Assembly (NCBI RefSeq): GCF_016881065.1
Contig: NZ_WXYN01000012.1
Span: forward strand, 1-64,000
Length of the DNA: 64,000 bases
Source: Planococcus soli
GTDB lineage: Bacteria; Bacillota; Bacilli; Bacillales_A; Planococcaceae
Reading direction: 5' to 3'
In this document: one piece after another, positions 15,889 through 23,964 of the stretch
Layout: every line of letters starts with the position of its first letter
Numbering within the stretch: the first letter of the stretch is position 1
Position numbers and translations under genes: made by a program
The notes under the pieces: model-generated
Told to the model about the DNA's origin: nothing
The model's input: the letters and a program-made list of their open reading frames with translations, nothing else
Databases searched by the model: none

Positions 15889-16683
15889 CTAAGTCCATTC
15901 ATGAGCATGTTCCAGAATAAATTTCACTTCGTTTTGATAATGTTCAACATGGCCTTCAGTGATCATTTTTTGAAAAGCCAAATCCCCTTCACTTGCTTTT
16001 CTTACTATCGTTTTGCATAAACCTTCTAGTCGCAGCACGACCATTTCCAAATAATTTTCTGCTACTGCCTCGCCGTAAGCTTCAAAAAATAACTTAACCC
16101 GCTGTTTTATACGATCTGCATCTTGAACAGAATCATAATAAACTATTTCCTCAGCAGTTTTTGTTAAATTATATCTACTTAATGGAACACACGTGTAAAG
16201 TGTATAAGCTATGTCCCAAAGTCTAGGGCCGGGACCAACATTATCGAAATCAATAATAGCTACTGGATTCTTATCTTTAAAAATAATGTTGTATATAGCA
16301 AAATCATTATGGCATAACACTTCATGATTTGCTGGCGCATTATCTAACGATTGCCAGGTTTCATCAAATGAAAAATCGCTTACAGCATCGTGGTAAAGAC
16401 GAAGCATTTTCGCTATTTCTTTTAGAGCATTGTTCGACCACATGTATTCCTTAATTGGGTAATTGCCAGCTTCCCCTTCCACATATGTTAGTATTTCTCT
16501 TCTGTCTTTATCTATTCCTAAAAATCGGGGTGCATGAGGATAGCGTTTATTTTCTAAATGCTTCAAGAGCCCATGAATTCTATAACTTTCCGGCTTTAAA
16601 TCTCGACGTACTGTGTTCCCCAAGCGATATACATTCGAAACATTTCCACCTGTCAATTTTTCTTCATCTTTGTGATTGGACAT
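15889..16683 (-). CDS. Aminoglycoside phosphotransferase (APH)-family kinase
   Basis: The 264-residue protein is an APH/choline-kinase-like small-molecule kinase. It shows the catalytic loop LCHNDFAIYNIIF (Brenner motif H-x-D-x4-N) and the metal-binding IDFDNVGPGPRLWDIAY. The N-lobe is reduced, with TGGNVSNVYRLGNTVRR as the nucleotide-binding start. Proteins of this kind are widespread in Bacillales and rarely tied to a substrate, so resistance activity should not be assumed. A G-rich ribosome site (AAAAGGGGGAAC) precedes the ATG. The gene sits between repeat copies 6 and 7. Confidence 0.88.
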   Translation of the reverse strand: MSNHKDEEKLTGGNVSNVYRLGNTVRRDLKPESYRIHGLLKHLENKRYPHAPRFLGIDKDRREILTYVEGEAGNYPIKEYMWSNNALKEIAKMLRLYHDAVSDFSFDETWQSLDNAPANHEVLCHNDFAIYNIIFKDKNPVAIIDFDNVGPGPRLWDIAYTLYTCVPLSRYNLTKTAEEIVYYDSVQDADRIKQRVKLFFEAYGEAVAENYLEMVVLRLEGLCKTIVRKASEGDLAFQKMITEGHVEHYQNEVKFILEHAHEWT

Positions 16684-16807
16684 CCTCTAGTTCCCCCTTT
16701 TTACACTTCTTTAACTCATAATGGAAGTACTGATAGTAATAGTATAAACCAGTGACCTAAATACTATTTCATGTAAGCCAGTAGAAAAAATTGGATACAG
16801 TCCCATC

Positions 16808-16840
16808 CTTTCGTAAAAGAACACTTTCATTTCACAAACA
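16808..16840 (+). repeat. A/B intergenic repeat, copy 7, arm A
   Basis: TTTCGTAAAAGAACACTTTC followed by ATTTCACAAACA matches arm A. Its arm B lies 230 nt away at 17070-17100, with a toxin-gene remnant and a hairpin in between. Confidence 0.65.
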
Positions 16841-16860
16841 AAAATGAATTTCAGTACTCA

Positions 16861-16887
16861 AAAAGACCAATCATGATGATTGGTCTT
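16861..16887 (-). terminator. Terminator after the PemK/MazF remnant
   Basis: On the minus strand AAGACCAATCAT and ATGATTGGTCTT form a 12-bp stem followed by TTTTTGAG. It lies just beyond the stop codon of the toxin remnant at 16895. Confidence 0.7.
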
Positions 16888-16894
16888 ACTTTCT

Positions 16895-17050
16895 TTACCC
16901 TATAAAAGTAATGGCATCGATAATAGCCTTGCATTCTTCAATCAACTCTTGATCGGCCTGGTCTGTTAATCTTGCAGCTCTGGCCAATGGATCCATTGCC
17001 TTTATCTTTTCACACAATACAAACCCAGTTGTCTGATTGGATTCTTTTAA
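16895..17050 (-). pseudogene. Remnant of a PemK/MazF-type endoribonuclease toxin
   Basis: The minus strand encodes about 50 codons reading ESNQTTGFVLCEKIKAMDPL and then ARAARLTDQADQELIEECKA before the stop at 16895-16897. This is the C-terminal third of a PemK/MazF mRNA interferase (family pattern TTGFVLCEQIKSLD). Upstream in frame there is a stop and then arm B of a repeat; the catalytic N-terminal part and any antitoxin are absent. It is therefore a truncated, presumably inactive toxin gene. Confidence 0.75.
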
Positions 17051-17069
17051 TTAATCCAGCTGTTTATTT

Positions 17070-17100
17070 TACTTCTGATAATCCCTCATATGTTAACTTA
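17070..17100 (+). repeat. A/B intergenic repeat, copy 7, arm B
   Basis: ACTTCTGATAATCCCTCATA then TGTTAACTTA is a close match to arm B. It abuts the broken 5' side of the PemK/MazF remnant. The following 240 nt up to the SnoaL-like gene show no feature I recognise. Confidence 0.75.
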
Positions 17101-17340
17101 TTAAACATCCAACGCTTTATTTCTGTACGTTTAAGAAATCCCACTTCTTTAAAGAAATCATAATAAAATACTTCACCTTCTGTTTAGAAAGTTGCCACCT
17201 GTTCAGCGCTCCCTATATTAAAGAGATAAATCGGCATCTTTGAAGAAGGAAAAACGTGACAGACCTCGAATTTAGACTAGAGAACTTAAAGAGCTGAGAC
17301 GTATACTTTTGTTTCGAAGGCAGGAAAGGGGAATACATTA

Positions 17341-17781
17341 GTGGTGCAAAATTTTTCTAAAGTACACGATGTTCTTGAAACTTACAGAACCGCAATTTAT
17401 GAAAAAGATGTCGAGAAATTATTGTCCCTGTATGCTTCTGAAATCCACATTTATGACTGTTGGGGGAGCTGGGAAAGCAAAGGAATTCCTTCATGGAAGG
17501 CGAATGTATCCGATTGGTTCAATGGCTTGCGTGAAGGAAGCGTTCTCCTTGAAGTTGCTTTTAACGATGTTGTCATTGAAGAGACTTCAACCTTAGCATT
17601 TGTACATTGTGCAGTTACATTTACCGGAATCCAAGAAGAATCGGGCATGCAGCTTCAGCAGATGACCAACCGGTTTACCTATGGACTGAAAAAAGCAAAG
17701 GGCACATGGGTGATTGTGCACGAACATTCCTCTTTGCCGATAGATTTTGAAACGGGGAAAGGCATTTTTGATTTAAAGTAA
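17341..17781 (+). CDS. SnoaL/NTF2-like protein
   Basis: The 146-residue protein has the NTF2-like cone fold pattern: an N-terminal helix pair (LETYRTAIYEKDVEKLLSLY), the HIYDCWGSWESKG turn, and strands ending WVIVHEHSSLPIDF. The latter matches SnoaL-like/ketosteroid-isomerase-like proteins such as those called DUF4440. The substrate or binding partner is unknown. It starts with GTG (a second GTG follows directly) after AAAGGGG. It ends in a terminator shared with the convergent YciI gene. Confidence 0.8.
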   Translation: MVQNFSKVHDVLETYRTAIYEKDVEKLLSLYASEIHIYDCWGSWESKGIPSWKANVSDWFNGLREGSVLLEVAFNDVVIEETSTLAFVHCAVTFTGIQEESGMQLQQMTNRFTYGLKKAKGTWVIVHEHSSLPIDFETGKGIFDLK

Positions 17782-17806
17782 AACAGACTCCGAAGATAGT
17801 GAAGAT

Positions 17807-17840
17807 GAATAAAGGGATCGCAGCTGCAATCCCTTTATTC
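17807..17840. terminator. Convergent bidirectional terminator
   Basis: GAATAAAGGGAT and ATCCCTTTATTC form a 12-bp stem between the SnoaL-like (+) and YciI-like (-) genes. The stop codon of the latter lies in the stem. Confidence 0.8.
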
Positions 17841-18209
17841 TTTCATTTCGAAGGAGTCGATTGCGCGGATTTCAATTTCCCACCCCAGCTGTTCTCCATG
17901 ACCGACTTGAACGGTCGGATGCAAAGAAGCCACTTGGATTGCTTCCTCAATGTCCCGAGCTTGTAATATGAACGCACTGCCAATCATCTTTTCCATCTGG
18001 GTGAAGCGGCCATTGTCAACTTGTAACTGTCCATCAACCAGTCGCAAGCTTTTCACTTCTTGTGCAACACCAGCATCTACCAGCACATGACCACTTTTGT
18101 CTAATTCCTTGAGATAAACTCGGCACTCTTGCATGATAGCATCAAATTTTTCCTTAGGCAGCACATCCATCTTCTCCTTATTGAAGTAACCCAAGCACAA
18201 GTACTTCAT
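17835..18209 (-). CDS. YciI/DGPF-domain protein
   Basis: The 124-residue protein starts MKYLCLGYFNKEKMDVLPKE and contains GSAFILQARDIEEAIQVASL and HPTVQVGHGEQLGWEIEIRA, the pattern of YCII-related (DGPF) proteins. The role of such stand-alone ferredoxin-like-fold proteins is not settled; some act as small enzymes or partners of ECF sigma factors, and no sigma factor is seen here. AGGGAGG precedes the ATG. A decayed DinB-like gene follows upstream on the same strand. Confidence 0.85.
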   Translation of the reverse strand: MKYLCLGYFNKEKMDVLPKEKFDAIMQECRVYLKELDKSGHVLVDAGVAQEVKSLRLVDGQLQVDNGRFTQMEKMIGSAFILQARDIEEAIQVASLHPTVQVGHGEQLGWEIEIRAIDSFEMKE

Positions 18210-18329
18210 CTGAAAACCTCCCTTGTTTTATATTTTGCTTTCCACTATTCTCAAACTTTTTTAACAGTTGGCTAAAGTCAAAGCCCATAATATCAGTTTT
18301 CAATAAAAATTGGCTGCACAATCATTTTA

Positions 18330-18600
18330 CTAAATACCCTCCTTCAAATAACTTTCCAATTCTTCTTTTTGGCGCAAATGATGCCGGAAATGCATGTCAA
18401 CCAGTTTGTGCCATTCTTTCGCATTAAGCCAGCCAAATCCGCCGTGTTCCACCTTATGATTCGGATCGATGGAAGCTAATTTCACTTCCCCATACAACAG
18501 TCATTCTTTGACTTCTTCCCTTCATGCCTCCAGTTTTTCTTTGCTATCTGAATTGTTGGGAGGTGCATTCATTTCATCAGGAATATTGCTGATAAGTGCT
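18330..18600 (-). pseudogene. DinB-like protein gene with two nonsense changes
   Basis: A single minus-strand frame reads ALISNIPDEMNAPP ... KEKLEA*REEVKE*LLYGEV and continues HGGFGWLNAKEWHKLVDMHF to a stop at 18330-18332. The end, with a run of His and Trp and HHLRQKEELE, is the C-terminal part of a DinB/DUF1569-type protein. Both internal stops are TGA where TGG (Trp) would fit. The 5' portion beyond 18600 is also out of frame. It is a pseudogene by nonsense mutation unless the sequence is wrong at both sites. Confidence 0.75.
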
Positions 18601-18684
18601 GATATTTAACTAATTGGAAATGTTAATTGCTCCAAGAAAGCATAATCCCCTCTGATGCTATTAGTGAATAAGCTGATATCTGGG

Positions 18685-19314
18685 TTAGAGCTTCTTTTTA
18701 CCAGAAACTGCTACCGTATGAAATTCCCTTGAATCAGGACCTTTTACTAATGCTACATCAGAAAAACCCTTGCCCTTCATAAGCGGAATCAACTGATCGT
18801 CTATCATACTATTTATCCCTTCCCACTTTTCCTCGTTCTTGCCATTACAGAACGTAATTGTGCAATCACCCCCAGGTTTTAAGACTCTAAAAATTTCTGT
18901 TATTGCGGCAGATAATTCATCCCAAAAATATATGGTATGAATGCTAAATACTTTTTCAAATTGTTCGTCTTCACAAGGCAAACTTTTCAGATCTCCTTGC
19001 ATCAATTTCGCTTTTTTATGTTTTAGTGCTTTTTTGTTTCTAATCGCAGCTGACCGAATAACTGCAGGAGAAAGATCCAAACCTACTACTTCTTTAACCA
19101 CATTTTTTTCTAAAATAAGTTTCATTGCGTAACCAGAACCACATCCGAGTTCCAATACACTTTCCCCTGGTTGTAGGTTTAACAATTCAATTGTCCAAAG
19201 TGTTTCAGGTTTATGTTGCCATACCATCTTCTCGCCGATATAAGTACCGACTAAGCCCTTTGGAGTTTTGTACTGGTTATCAATAAACTTTTTAACTTTA
19301 CCTTTTAGTTCCAT
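18685..19314 (-). CDS. Class I SAM-dependent methyltransferase
   Basis: The 209-residue protein has SAM motif I (SVLELGCGSGYAMKLI), the acidic strand-2 end (VVGLDLSPAVIRSA), MQGDLKSLPCEDEQFEKVFS and FRVLKPGGDCTITF. It resembles UbiE/YcgJ-like enzymes with a short C-terminal part. The acceptor substrate cannot be told. The N-terminus (KGLVGTYIGEKMVWQHKPET) is a family lid region. It stands alone, with a 315-nt AT-rich gap behind it that contains only an arm A repeat at the far end. Confidence 0.88.
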   Translation of the reverse strand: MELKGKVKKFIDNQYKTPKGLVGTYIGEKMVWQHKPETLWTIELLNLQPGESVLELGCGSGYAMKLILEKNVVKEVVGLDLSPAVIRSAAIRNKKALKHKKAKLMQGDLKSLPCEDEQFEKVFSIHTIYFWDELSAAITEIFRVLKPGGDCTITFCNGKNEEKWEGINSMIDDQLIPLMKGKGFSDVALVKGPDSREFHTVAVSGKKKL

Positions 19315-19578
19315 AATTCACCAACTTCATTTTGTTTAGTAAGTTCAGTATCTACTTAATTCTCTTGGGGTACTATAATTTCCTGCTTCACCATCTTGTC
19401 ACAAAGTTTAGTTGTATTCTGTCATTACAATTTCTTTTTTTAAAATCAATATTATTCCATAGATTAAAAAGCAAAAAGTAAATCAAAAAAATTTAGTAAA
19501 TAGTGGGTTGCTTTGATTCAAAGAACATAGAAATACTTTAATAACTTCTAGCTCGATGTTTTTGAATATCCAGAATAA

Positions 19579-19606
19579 CCGTTCGTAAAAGTACACGTTT
19601 ACGAAC
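19579..19606 (+). repeat. A/B intergenic repeat, copy 8 (arm A only)
   Basis: The nine-base arms GTTCGTAAA and TTTACGAAC are perfectly inverted around AGTACACG. This is the most symmetric arm A and is followed by a T8 run. No arm B is visible. It is the last copy in the window and lies beyond the 3' end of the sensor-kinase gene. Confidence 0.75.
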
Positions 19607-19629
19607 TTTTTTTTAAATACACCGTTTCT

Positions 19630-21242
19630 TTAAACCGGAACTATAATTCTCACCGAAGTGCCTTTTTCAGGCATACTTTCTACATGAATCGACCCGTCAT
19701 GAAGCTGGATCAGCTGTTTAGTAATTGCCAGTCCAAGTCCTGTTCCTGTCGGCGTGGTATGGGTATTTGTGCCGCGGTAATAGCGATCGAAAAGTTTATC
19801 CAGTACATCCGTTTCCATCCCTATACCGTCATCTTCAATAACCACTACAAACAAATGCTGTTCAATAGCTGAGACAGAAATTTTGATTTCCGTTCCTGCT
19901 GAATTGTATTTTACTGCATTCGAAATTAAGTTTTCAATGATGCGCTGAAACCATATCGGGTCAATATGGGCGTGAATGCTTTGCGGAGCCGGCACAAATG
20001 AAAACTTCATTTCTGTGTTCGACGGATCATTGATAAACTGAATGACAATACGACGGATAAATTCATTGATGTCTGCATGCTCTTTGGCCAAAGGCTGCGC
20101 TTGATTTTTTAACCGAAACGTTAAAGTCAACTCTTCCAGCAACTCCATCATATAAGAGGATTTCTTGTTCATGATGGAAGCAAATTCTCGGGTTTCTTGT
20201 GCTGACCAATCGTAACTGGATGACTCGAGCATCTGGGCATAGCCTGAAATTGACGACAGCGGTGTTTTCAAATCGTGCGACAGTCCGCTAATCCAATCCT
20301 CGCGTGTACATTCCAGTGTTTTCTGCTGGTGCTGATGAAGTTTCAATGTTGTGGTCAATTGTTCCAGCGTAGCGACCAAGTCTTTATAAAGTTGGAATTT
20401 TCTCTTGACCTTACCTTTTTTATTGGTAATCAAAGAGCCGTTATTCTCATTTTTTGGTTGTTCGTAATGGCCTTCTCCTAAGTTTTGGATCCATTGCATC
20501 AGCTCAAGGAGCGGCAAGCCGAATTTCCGTGCATACCAAAATGTTCCAGCAGCTAATAGGATTAGCGATATTAAAAAAAACAGAAAGCGACTGATTTTCA
20601 TTTTTCAAATCGCCCAGCAGTTGGAGGGTATATTGTCTGTTCTTTCCAACTTCTCCAAAACTGTCCAAAACCTTACCTTCAGTACTAAAGAGCTGCATCC
20701 ACGCTTGCTCTTCTGCCATCTGCTCTTTGTTTTCGGGTGTTAAGTTCAAGTTTGCCTGTTGCCAGTCGATGGCTGGCGCAACAGACATTACAAATGTCTT
20801 CAGCCAAGTTTCTCTTGCCATACAATAAAAAAAGTGAATCCTCGTCCAGAAATTCAATTTCCCAATAATGGAACTGCTGGTTATCTTCGATGTTTCCCCA
20901 TAACCGATCCGTAAAATCTCCAACGGTAAATTGCGTTGGCAGTACCTCAGGCGGGTTGAAAGAATCAACCACTGCTCCGCCTGCATCCAATAGGACCAGC
21001 CAGCCGTTTTGGCTCTCGGCTAATTCCTCCAGTTCTTTTTTAAGGGAATACTGATTTCTATCTTCCTCAATTCGATTGGTGAAATAGCTGGCATCCGCTT
21101 CGGTCAGATCGGTTTGAATCTCGTCTTCTGAAATGGCGAAGCCAATCACTGCCCATACGGTCAACATCAACACCAGAAAAATCAGCGACAGCAAGAATAG
21201 CTGGATGAAAAACTGCACCATAAAACGCTTATGCAGATTCAT
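19630..21242 (-). pseudogene. Sensor histidine kinase gene with two +1 frameshifts
   Basis: Three consecutive frames together make one two-component kinase. Frame 1 (from ATG 21242) gives the first membrane segment (FFIQLFLLSLIFLVLMLTVW) and the extracellular sensor domain. Frame 2 continues it (ARETWLKTFVMSVAPAIDWQ). Frame 3 gives the second membrane segment (LISLILLAAGTFWYARK), the phospho-acceptor box (ISGLSHDLKTPLSSISGYAQ), NLISNAVKYNS, DDGIGM and GTGLGLA. The shifts fall at an A7 run (20827-20833) and an A8 run (about 20573-20580). Removing one base from each restores a single 536-codon frame. The start overlaps the response-regulator gene and has GGAGG. Either a truly broken gene or homopolymer sequencing errors. 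Confidence 0.85.
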
Positions 21243-21945
21243 GGCCGCCTCCTTCCGGAATGAACTTATAGCCCAGTCCCCTGACTGTGACAATAAACTT
21301 CGGGCTGCTTGGACTAGCTTCGATTTTCTCTCGCAACTTACGGATGTGAACCATCACCGTGTTGTCTTCTCCAAAAAATTCTTCGCCCCATACCTTTTCG
21401 TAAAGCTGGCTCTTGCTGAACAATTGATTGGGGTGCCTGCAGAAAAACAGCAGCAATTGATATACTTGGGCAGGAAGTTCAATAGGCTGTCCGTGAAGTT
21501 TCACTTGTCCTGCCTTCGTATTGACTGAGAGCGGACCATATTCAAACAAATTCGCTTCGGTTTTCGGTTCGTTTCCAAAGCGCCGTCTCAGGTGGGCTTT
21601 AATGCGGGCTGCAACTTCAAGCGGATTGAACGGTTTGGTGATGTAATCATCCGCGCCAACGGCAAAACCAGAAAGCTTGTCCAAATCCGTCGACCGTGCT
21701 GTCAGGAAAAAAAGAGATGCAGCTGAAATTTCTCTAATAAGCGGACAGACTTCAAGGCCGCTCTGTCCGGGCAGCGTAATATCAAGCAAAATCAGATCAT
21801 ACGATTTCGTCCTGCATAAAGCCAAAGCCTCTTCTGCTGATCCTGCTTTATCAATGTGAAGAAAACTCTCTCTTTTTAAAATTGTAACCAGCATGAATAA
21901 AATTGCTTGCTCATCTTCAACAATCAATAATTGCGGTTCTATCAT
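21229..21945 (-). CDS. OmpR-family response regulator
   Basis: The 238-residue protein has a receiver domain (LLIVEDEQA, phospho-acceptor Asp in LILLDITLPG, the T in FLTARS, Lys in YITKPF) and a C-terminal winged helix (LPAQVYQLLLFFCRHPNQLF, NTVMVHIRKLREKIE, VTVRGLGYKF). The ATG at 21945 after AAAGGGCGGG is chosen. Its 3' end overlaps the kinase gene by 14 nt, so they form one operon. A divergent ABC transporter is the likely target, with TTAAGG direct repeats in front of it. Confidence 0.92.
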   Translation of the reverse strand: MIEPQLLIVEDEQAILFMLVTILKRESFLHIDKAGSAEEALALCRTKSYDLILLDITLPGQSGLEVCPLIREISAASLFFLTARSTDLDKLSGFAVGADDYITKPFNPLEVAARIKAHLRRRFGNEPKTEANLFEYGPLSVNTKAGQVKLHGQPIELPAQVYQLLLFFCRHPNQLFSKSQLYEKVWGEEFFGEDNTVMVHIRKLREKIEASPSSPKFIVTVRGLGYKFIPEGGGHESA

Positions 21946-22013
21946 CTTGACCCGCCCTTTCAAATAGTTTCCTGTAAACTATAATATCATTCTCTTATGT
22001 AAAAAAAGGAGAA

Positions 22014-22067
22014 TTAAGGAAAAATTAAGGTAACGGTTCATTCCACTTAAGGAAAAAGTTCTATAAT
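22014..22067 (+). promoter_or_regulatory. TTAAGG direct repeats and promoter of the ABC transporter
   Basis: TTAAGG occurs at 22014, 22025 and 22047, i.e. spaced by 11 and 22 bp, one face of the helix. This is the usual geometry of OmpR/PhoB-type binding sites. A perfect TATAAT (22062-22067) follows, with no good -35, which fits an activator-dependent promoter. The link to the adjacent response regulator is inferred. Confidence 0.65.
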
Positions 22068-22120
22068 AAAAACATGCCTCACATAGAGGACATCGAAAAG
22101 AAAGTTGGAGGGAATTCACC

Positions 22121-22810
22121 ATGATCGCGATTGGAAAAAGAGAATTTATCAGTATGTTCAAAAGCATTAAATCCATTATCATCATTGCAATATTGCTCAT
22201 CACTTCTTATTATTCAGCAAAATACTCGGAAATTTTGGCTACGGCCATTGCGCTGACAGAAAAAGAAATGGCAAATATCCATACTGTCGGACTTCTGTTC
22301 GTCCTGATGTTCTTCGGTCAGCTGTTTGTGATGGGCCTGTCACATGACAGCATCAACAAAGAAAGCCATGAACGTACGATGCGTTTTCTCGTAACACGCA
22401 CTTCCCGGCTTCGCATTTTGTTTGGCAAATTTGCCGGCGCCTGGTTCTTCTGGTTTGCCTCCATTCTTGTTTCGTTTTTGTTGATTTCCATATTTTCGCT
22501 TAAATTTGATTTTTTTATTTTTTCACAAGTGATCGCTTTGTCGACATTCCAAATCTCTTTGGCAATATTAATGTCTGTTGTGGTTCCCAAACCATCGATC
22601 ACCATGTTTTTGGGCATCCTAATCGGGTTGCTTGCGCCAATTCTTGGAGCATGGATTGCACTGACAGATAACACTTGGATAAGCTGGCTTAAGTTCGCCA
22701 GCCCTTATTACTACCTTGTGGAAGACAATTACTTGTTTCTGATTATTTTTTGCCTTGCCGGATTGATGCTGGCAGCTGCAGCAACGATTTTTAATAGGAG
22801 GGAATTTTGA
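22121..22810 (+). CDS. ABC-2-type transporter permease
   Basis: The 229-residue protein has six hydrophobic segments, with an amphipathic cytoplasmic loop ESHERTMRFLVTRTSRLRIL between segments 2 and 3 as in ABC-2 permeases. The start IAIGKREFISMFKS is a typical cytoplasmic lead-in. It should form the membrane channel for the ATPase encoded next, whose ATG overlaps its stop codon. The cargo is unknown; the regulated setting suggests a stress- or peptide-responsive exporter (inference). GGAGG-type ribosome site. Confidence 0.88.
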   Translation: MIAIGKREFISMFKSIKSIIIIAILLITSYYSAKYSEILATAIALTEKEMANIHTVGLLFVLMFFGQLFVMGLSHDSINKESHERTMRFLVTRTSRLRILFGKFAGAWFFWFASILVSFLLISIFSLKFDFFIFSQVIALSTFQISLAILMSVVVPKPSITMFLGILIGLLAPILGAWIALTDNTWISWLKFASPYYYLVEDNYLFLIIFCLAGLMLAAAATIFNRREF

Positions 22811-23715
22811 TGAAAGCGATTGAAACCAGATTTTTAAATAAAACTTACGGTTCTACCCCTGTGGTTGACGGTATCAATCTTATTGTGAAGGAAGGGGAAA
22901 TTTTTGGATTTCTCGGCCGCAATGGCGCAGGAAAGTCCACTTTCATCAATATGCTGACGGGCATTACGCTTCCGACGAGCGGCAGCTTTTCTCTGCTCGG
23001 TGTAGATGGACCGAGTGAACGCATTAAAAAACATATCGGCGTAATGCCTGATTATTCCACACTTTTTAATTCGATGTCAGCTATGAAACATTTGAAGTTT
23101 CTTTCTTCCCTGTCTGGCAGATCCGTTTCTGTGGCAGAATGCCAACATGTATTAAAGCTTGTTGGGTTAGAAGAAGCAGGCAAGAAAAAAGTCAGCAAGT
23201 TTTCGTTTGGCATGAAGAAGAAATTAGGGATTGCACAAGCCATCATTCATGATCCAAGCCTGATTTTTCTGGATGAACCCACTTCCGGGCTGGATGCCGA
23301 ATCCGCCTTGCACATACATAAGCTGATCGTTTCATTGCAGCAGCAAGGAAAGACTGTTTTCATGACGTCCCACAACCTTGATGAGGTCGAAAAGATATGC
23401 TCCAACATCGCCATCATGAAGGACGGGGGCATCATCAAAAGCGGTACAATGGATGAACTGCGTTCCTATTACCGATCCGCAATCACCGTTCAGCTGAAGC
23501 ATGATCCAATTCCAGCCGGCGAAGCTCAAAAACTGTATGCCTGGCTGGAAACTGCCGGTACAGAACTTCAGAAAACACCGGCATTCACCACCATTACTGT
23601 TGGAAGTGAACTAAAGATTGCCGAAATCATTCGTGCTTTCACAAACTGCCATGTGAACATCTTCCGGGTAGAAGTCAATGAGCCCTCTTTAGAAGAGATG
23701 TTCCTAGCAGAGTAG
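22810..23715 (+). CDS. ABC transporter ATP-binding protein
   Basis: The 301-residue ATPase has Walker A (GRNGAGKST), Q-loop region (IGVMPDYSTLF), a signature reading SKFSFGMKKKLGIA (F-S-F-G-M, as in the NatA/BcrA group rather than LSGGQ), Walker B (LIFLDEPTSGLD) and the H-loop (MTSHNLDEV). A C-terminal extension of about 80 residues follows. The ATG at 22810 overlaps the permease stop (TGATG), so translation is coupled. It energises the ABC-2 permease. Confidence 0.92.
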   Translation: MKAIETRFLNKTYGSTPVVDGINLIVKEGEIFGFLGRNGAGKSTFINMLTGITLPTSGSFSLLGVDGPSERIKKHIGVMPDYSTLFNSMSAMKHLKFLSSLSGRSVSVAECQHVLKLVGLEEAGKKKVSKFSFGMKKKLGIAQAIIHDPSLIFLDEPTSGLDAESALHIHKLIVSLQQQGKTVFMTSHNLDEVEKICSNIAIMKDGGIIKSGTMDELRSYYRSAITVQLKHDPIPAGEAQKLYAWLETAGTELQKTPAFTTITVGSELKIAEIIRAFTNCHVNIFRVEVNEPSLEEMFLAE

Positions 23716-23731
23716 CAATAAATAGTTAAAT

Positions 23732-23783
23732 TGTAGAACAGCGTCACAGAGATGGTTTTTCCATTTCTGTGACGCTGTTCGTT
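23732..23783 (+). terminator. Terminator-like hairpin after the ABC operon
   Basis: GAACAGCGTCACAGA and TCTGTGACGCTGTTC form a 15-bp stem with a GATGGTTTTTCCAT inner hairpin. The following bases are not a clean U tract. Confidence 0.65.
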
Positions 23784-23964
23784 GCAAGTTAGATGAAAAA
23801 TTATTTTAAATGAAACTAATCTTCAGGCCAGCTGAATCCTTTAAAAATTTGCCAGCTATCATGTTCTTTAAGCTATACTACAAGTAATACACTACTCGAG
23901 ATGCTTTGTCAGTGCCGTTGTCATAGTCTAACAAAATACTAATATCTGATAGGAGTCTAAAGCT

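Noticed and set aside
15889-16683. Aminoglycoside resistance gene
   Set aside because: The APH-like kinase motifs are clear, but such chromosomal kinases in Bacillales seldom confer resistance and the substrate region is not diagnostic; the same applies to 28622-29509.
19579-19615. Arm A of copy 8 plus T8 as a plus-strand terminator
   Set aside because: The stem and T run fit, but no plus-strand gene lies upstream; its close match to the other arm A copies explains it better as a repeat.
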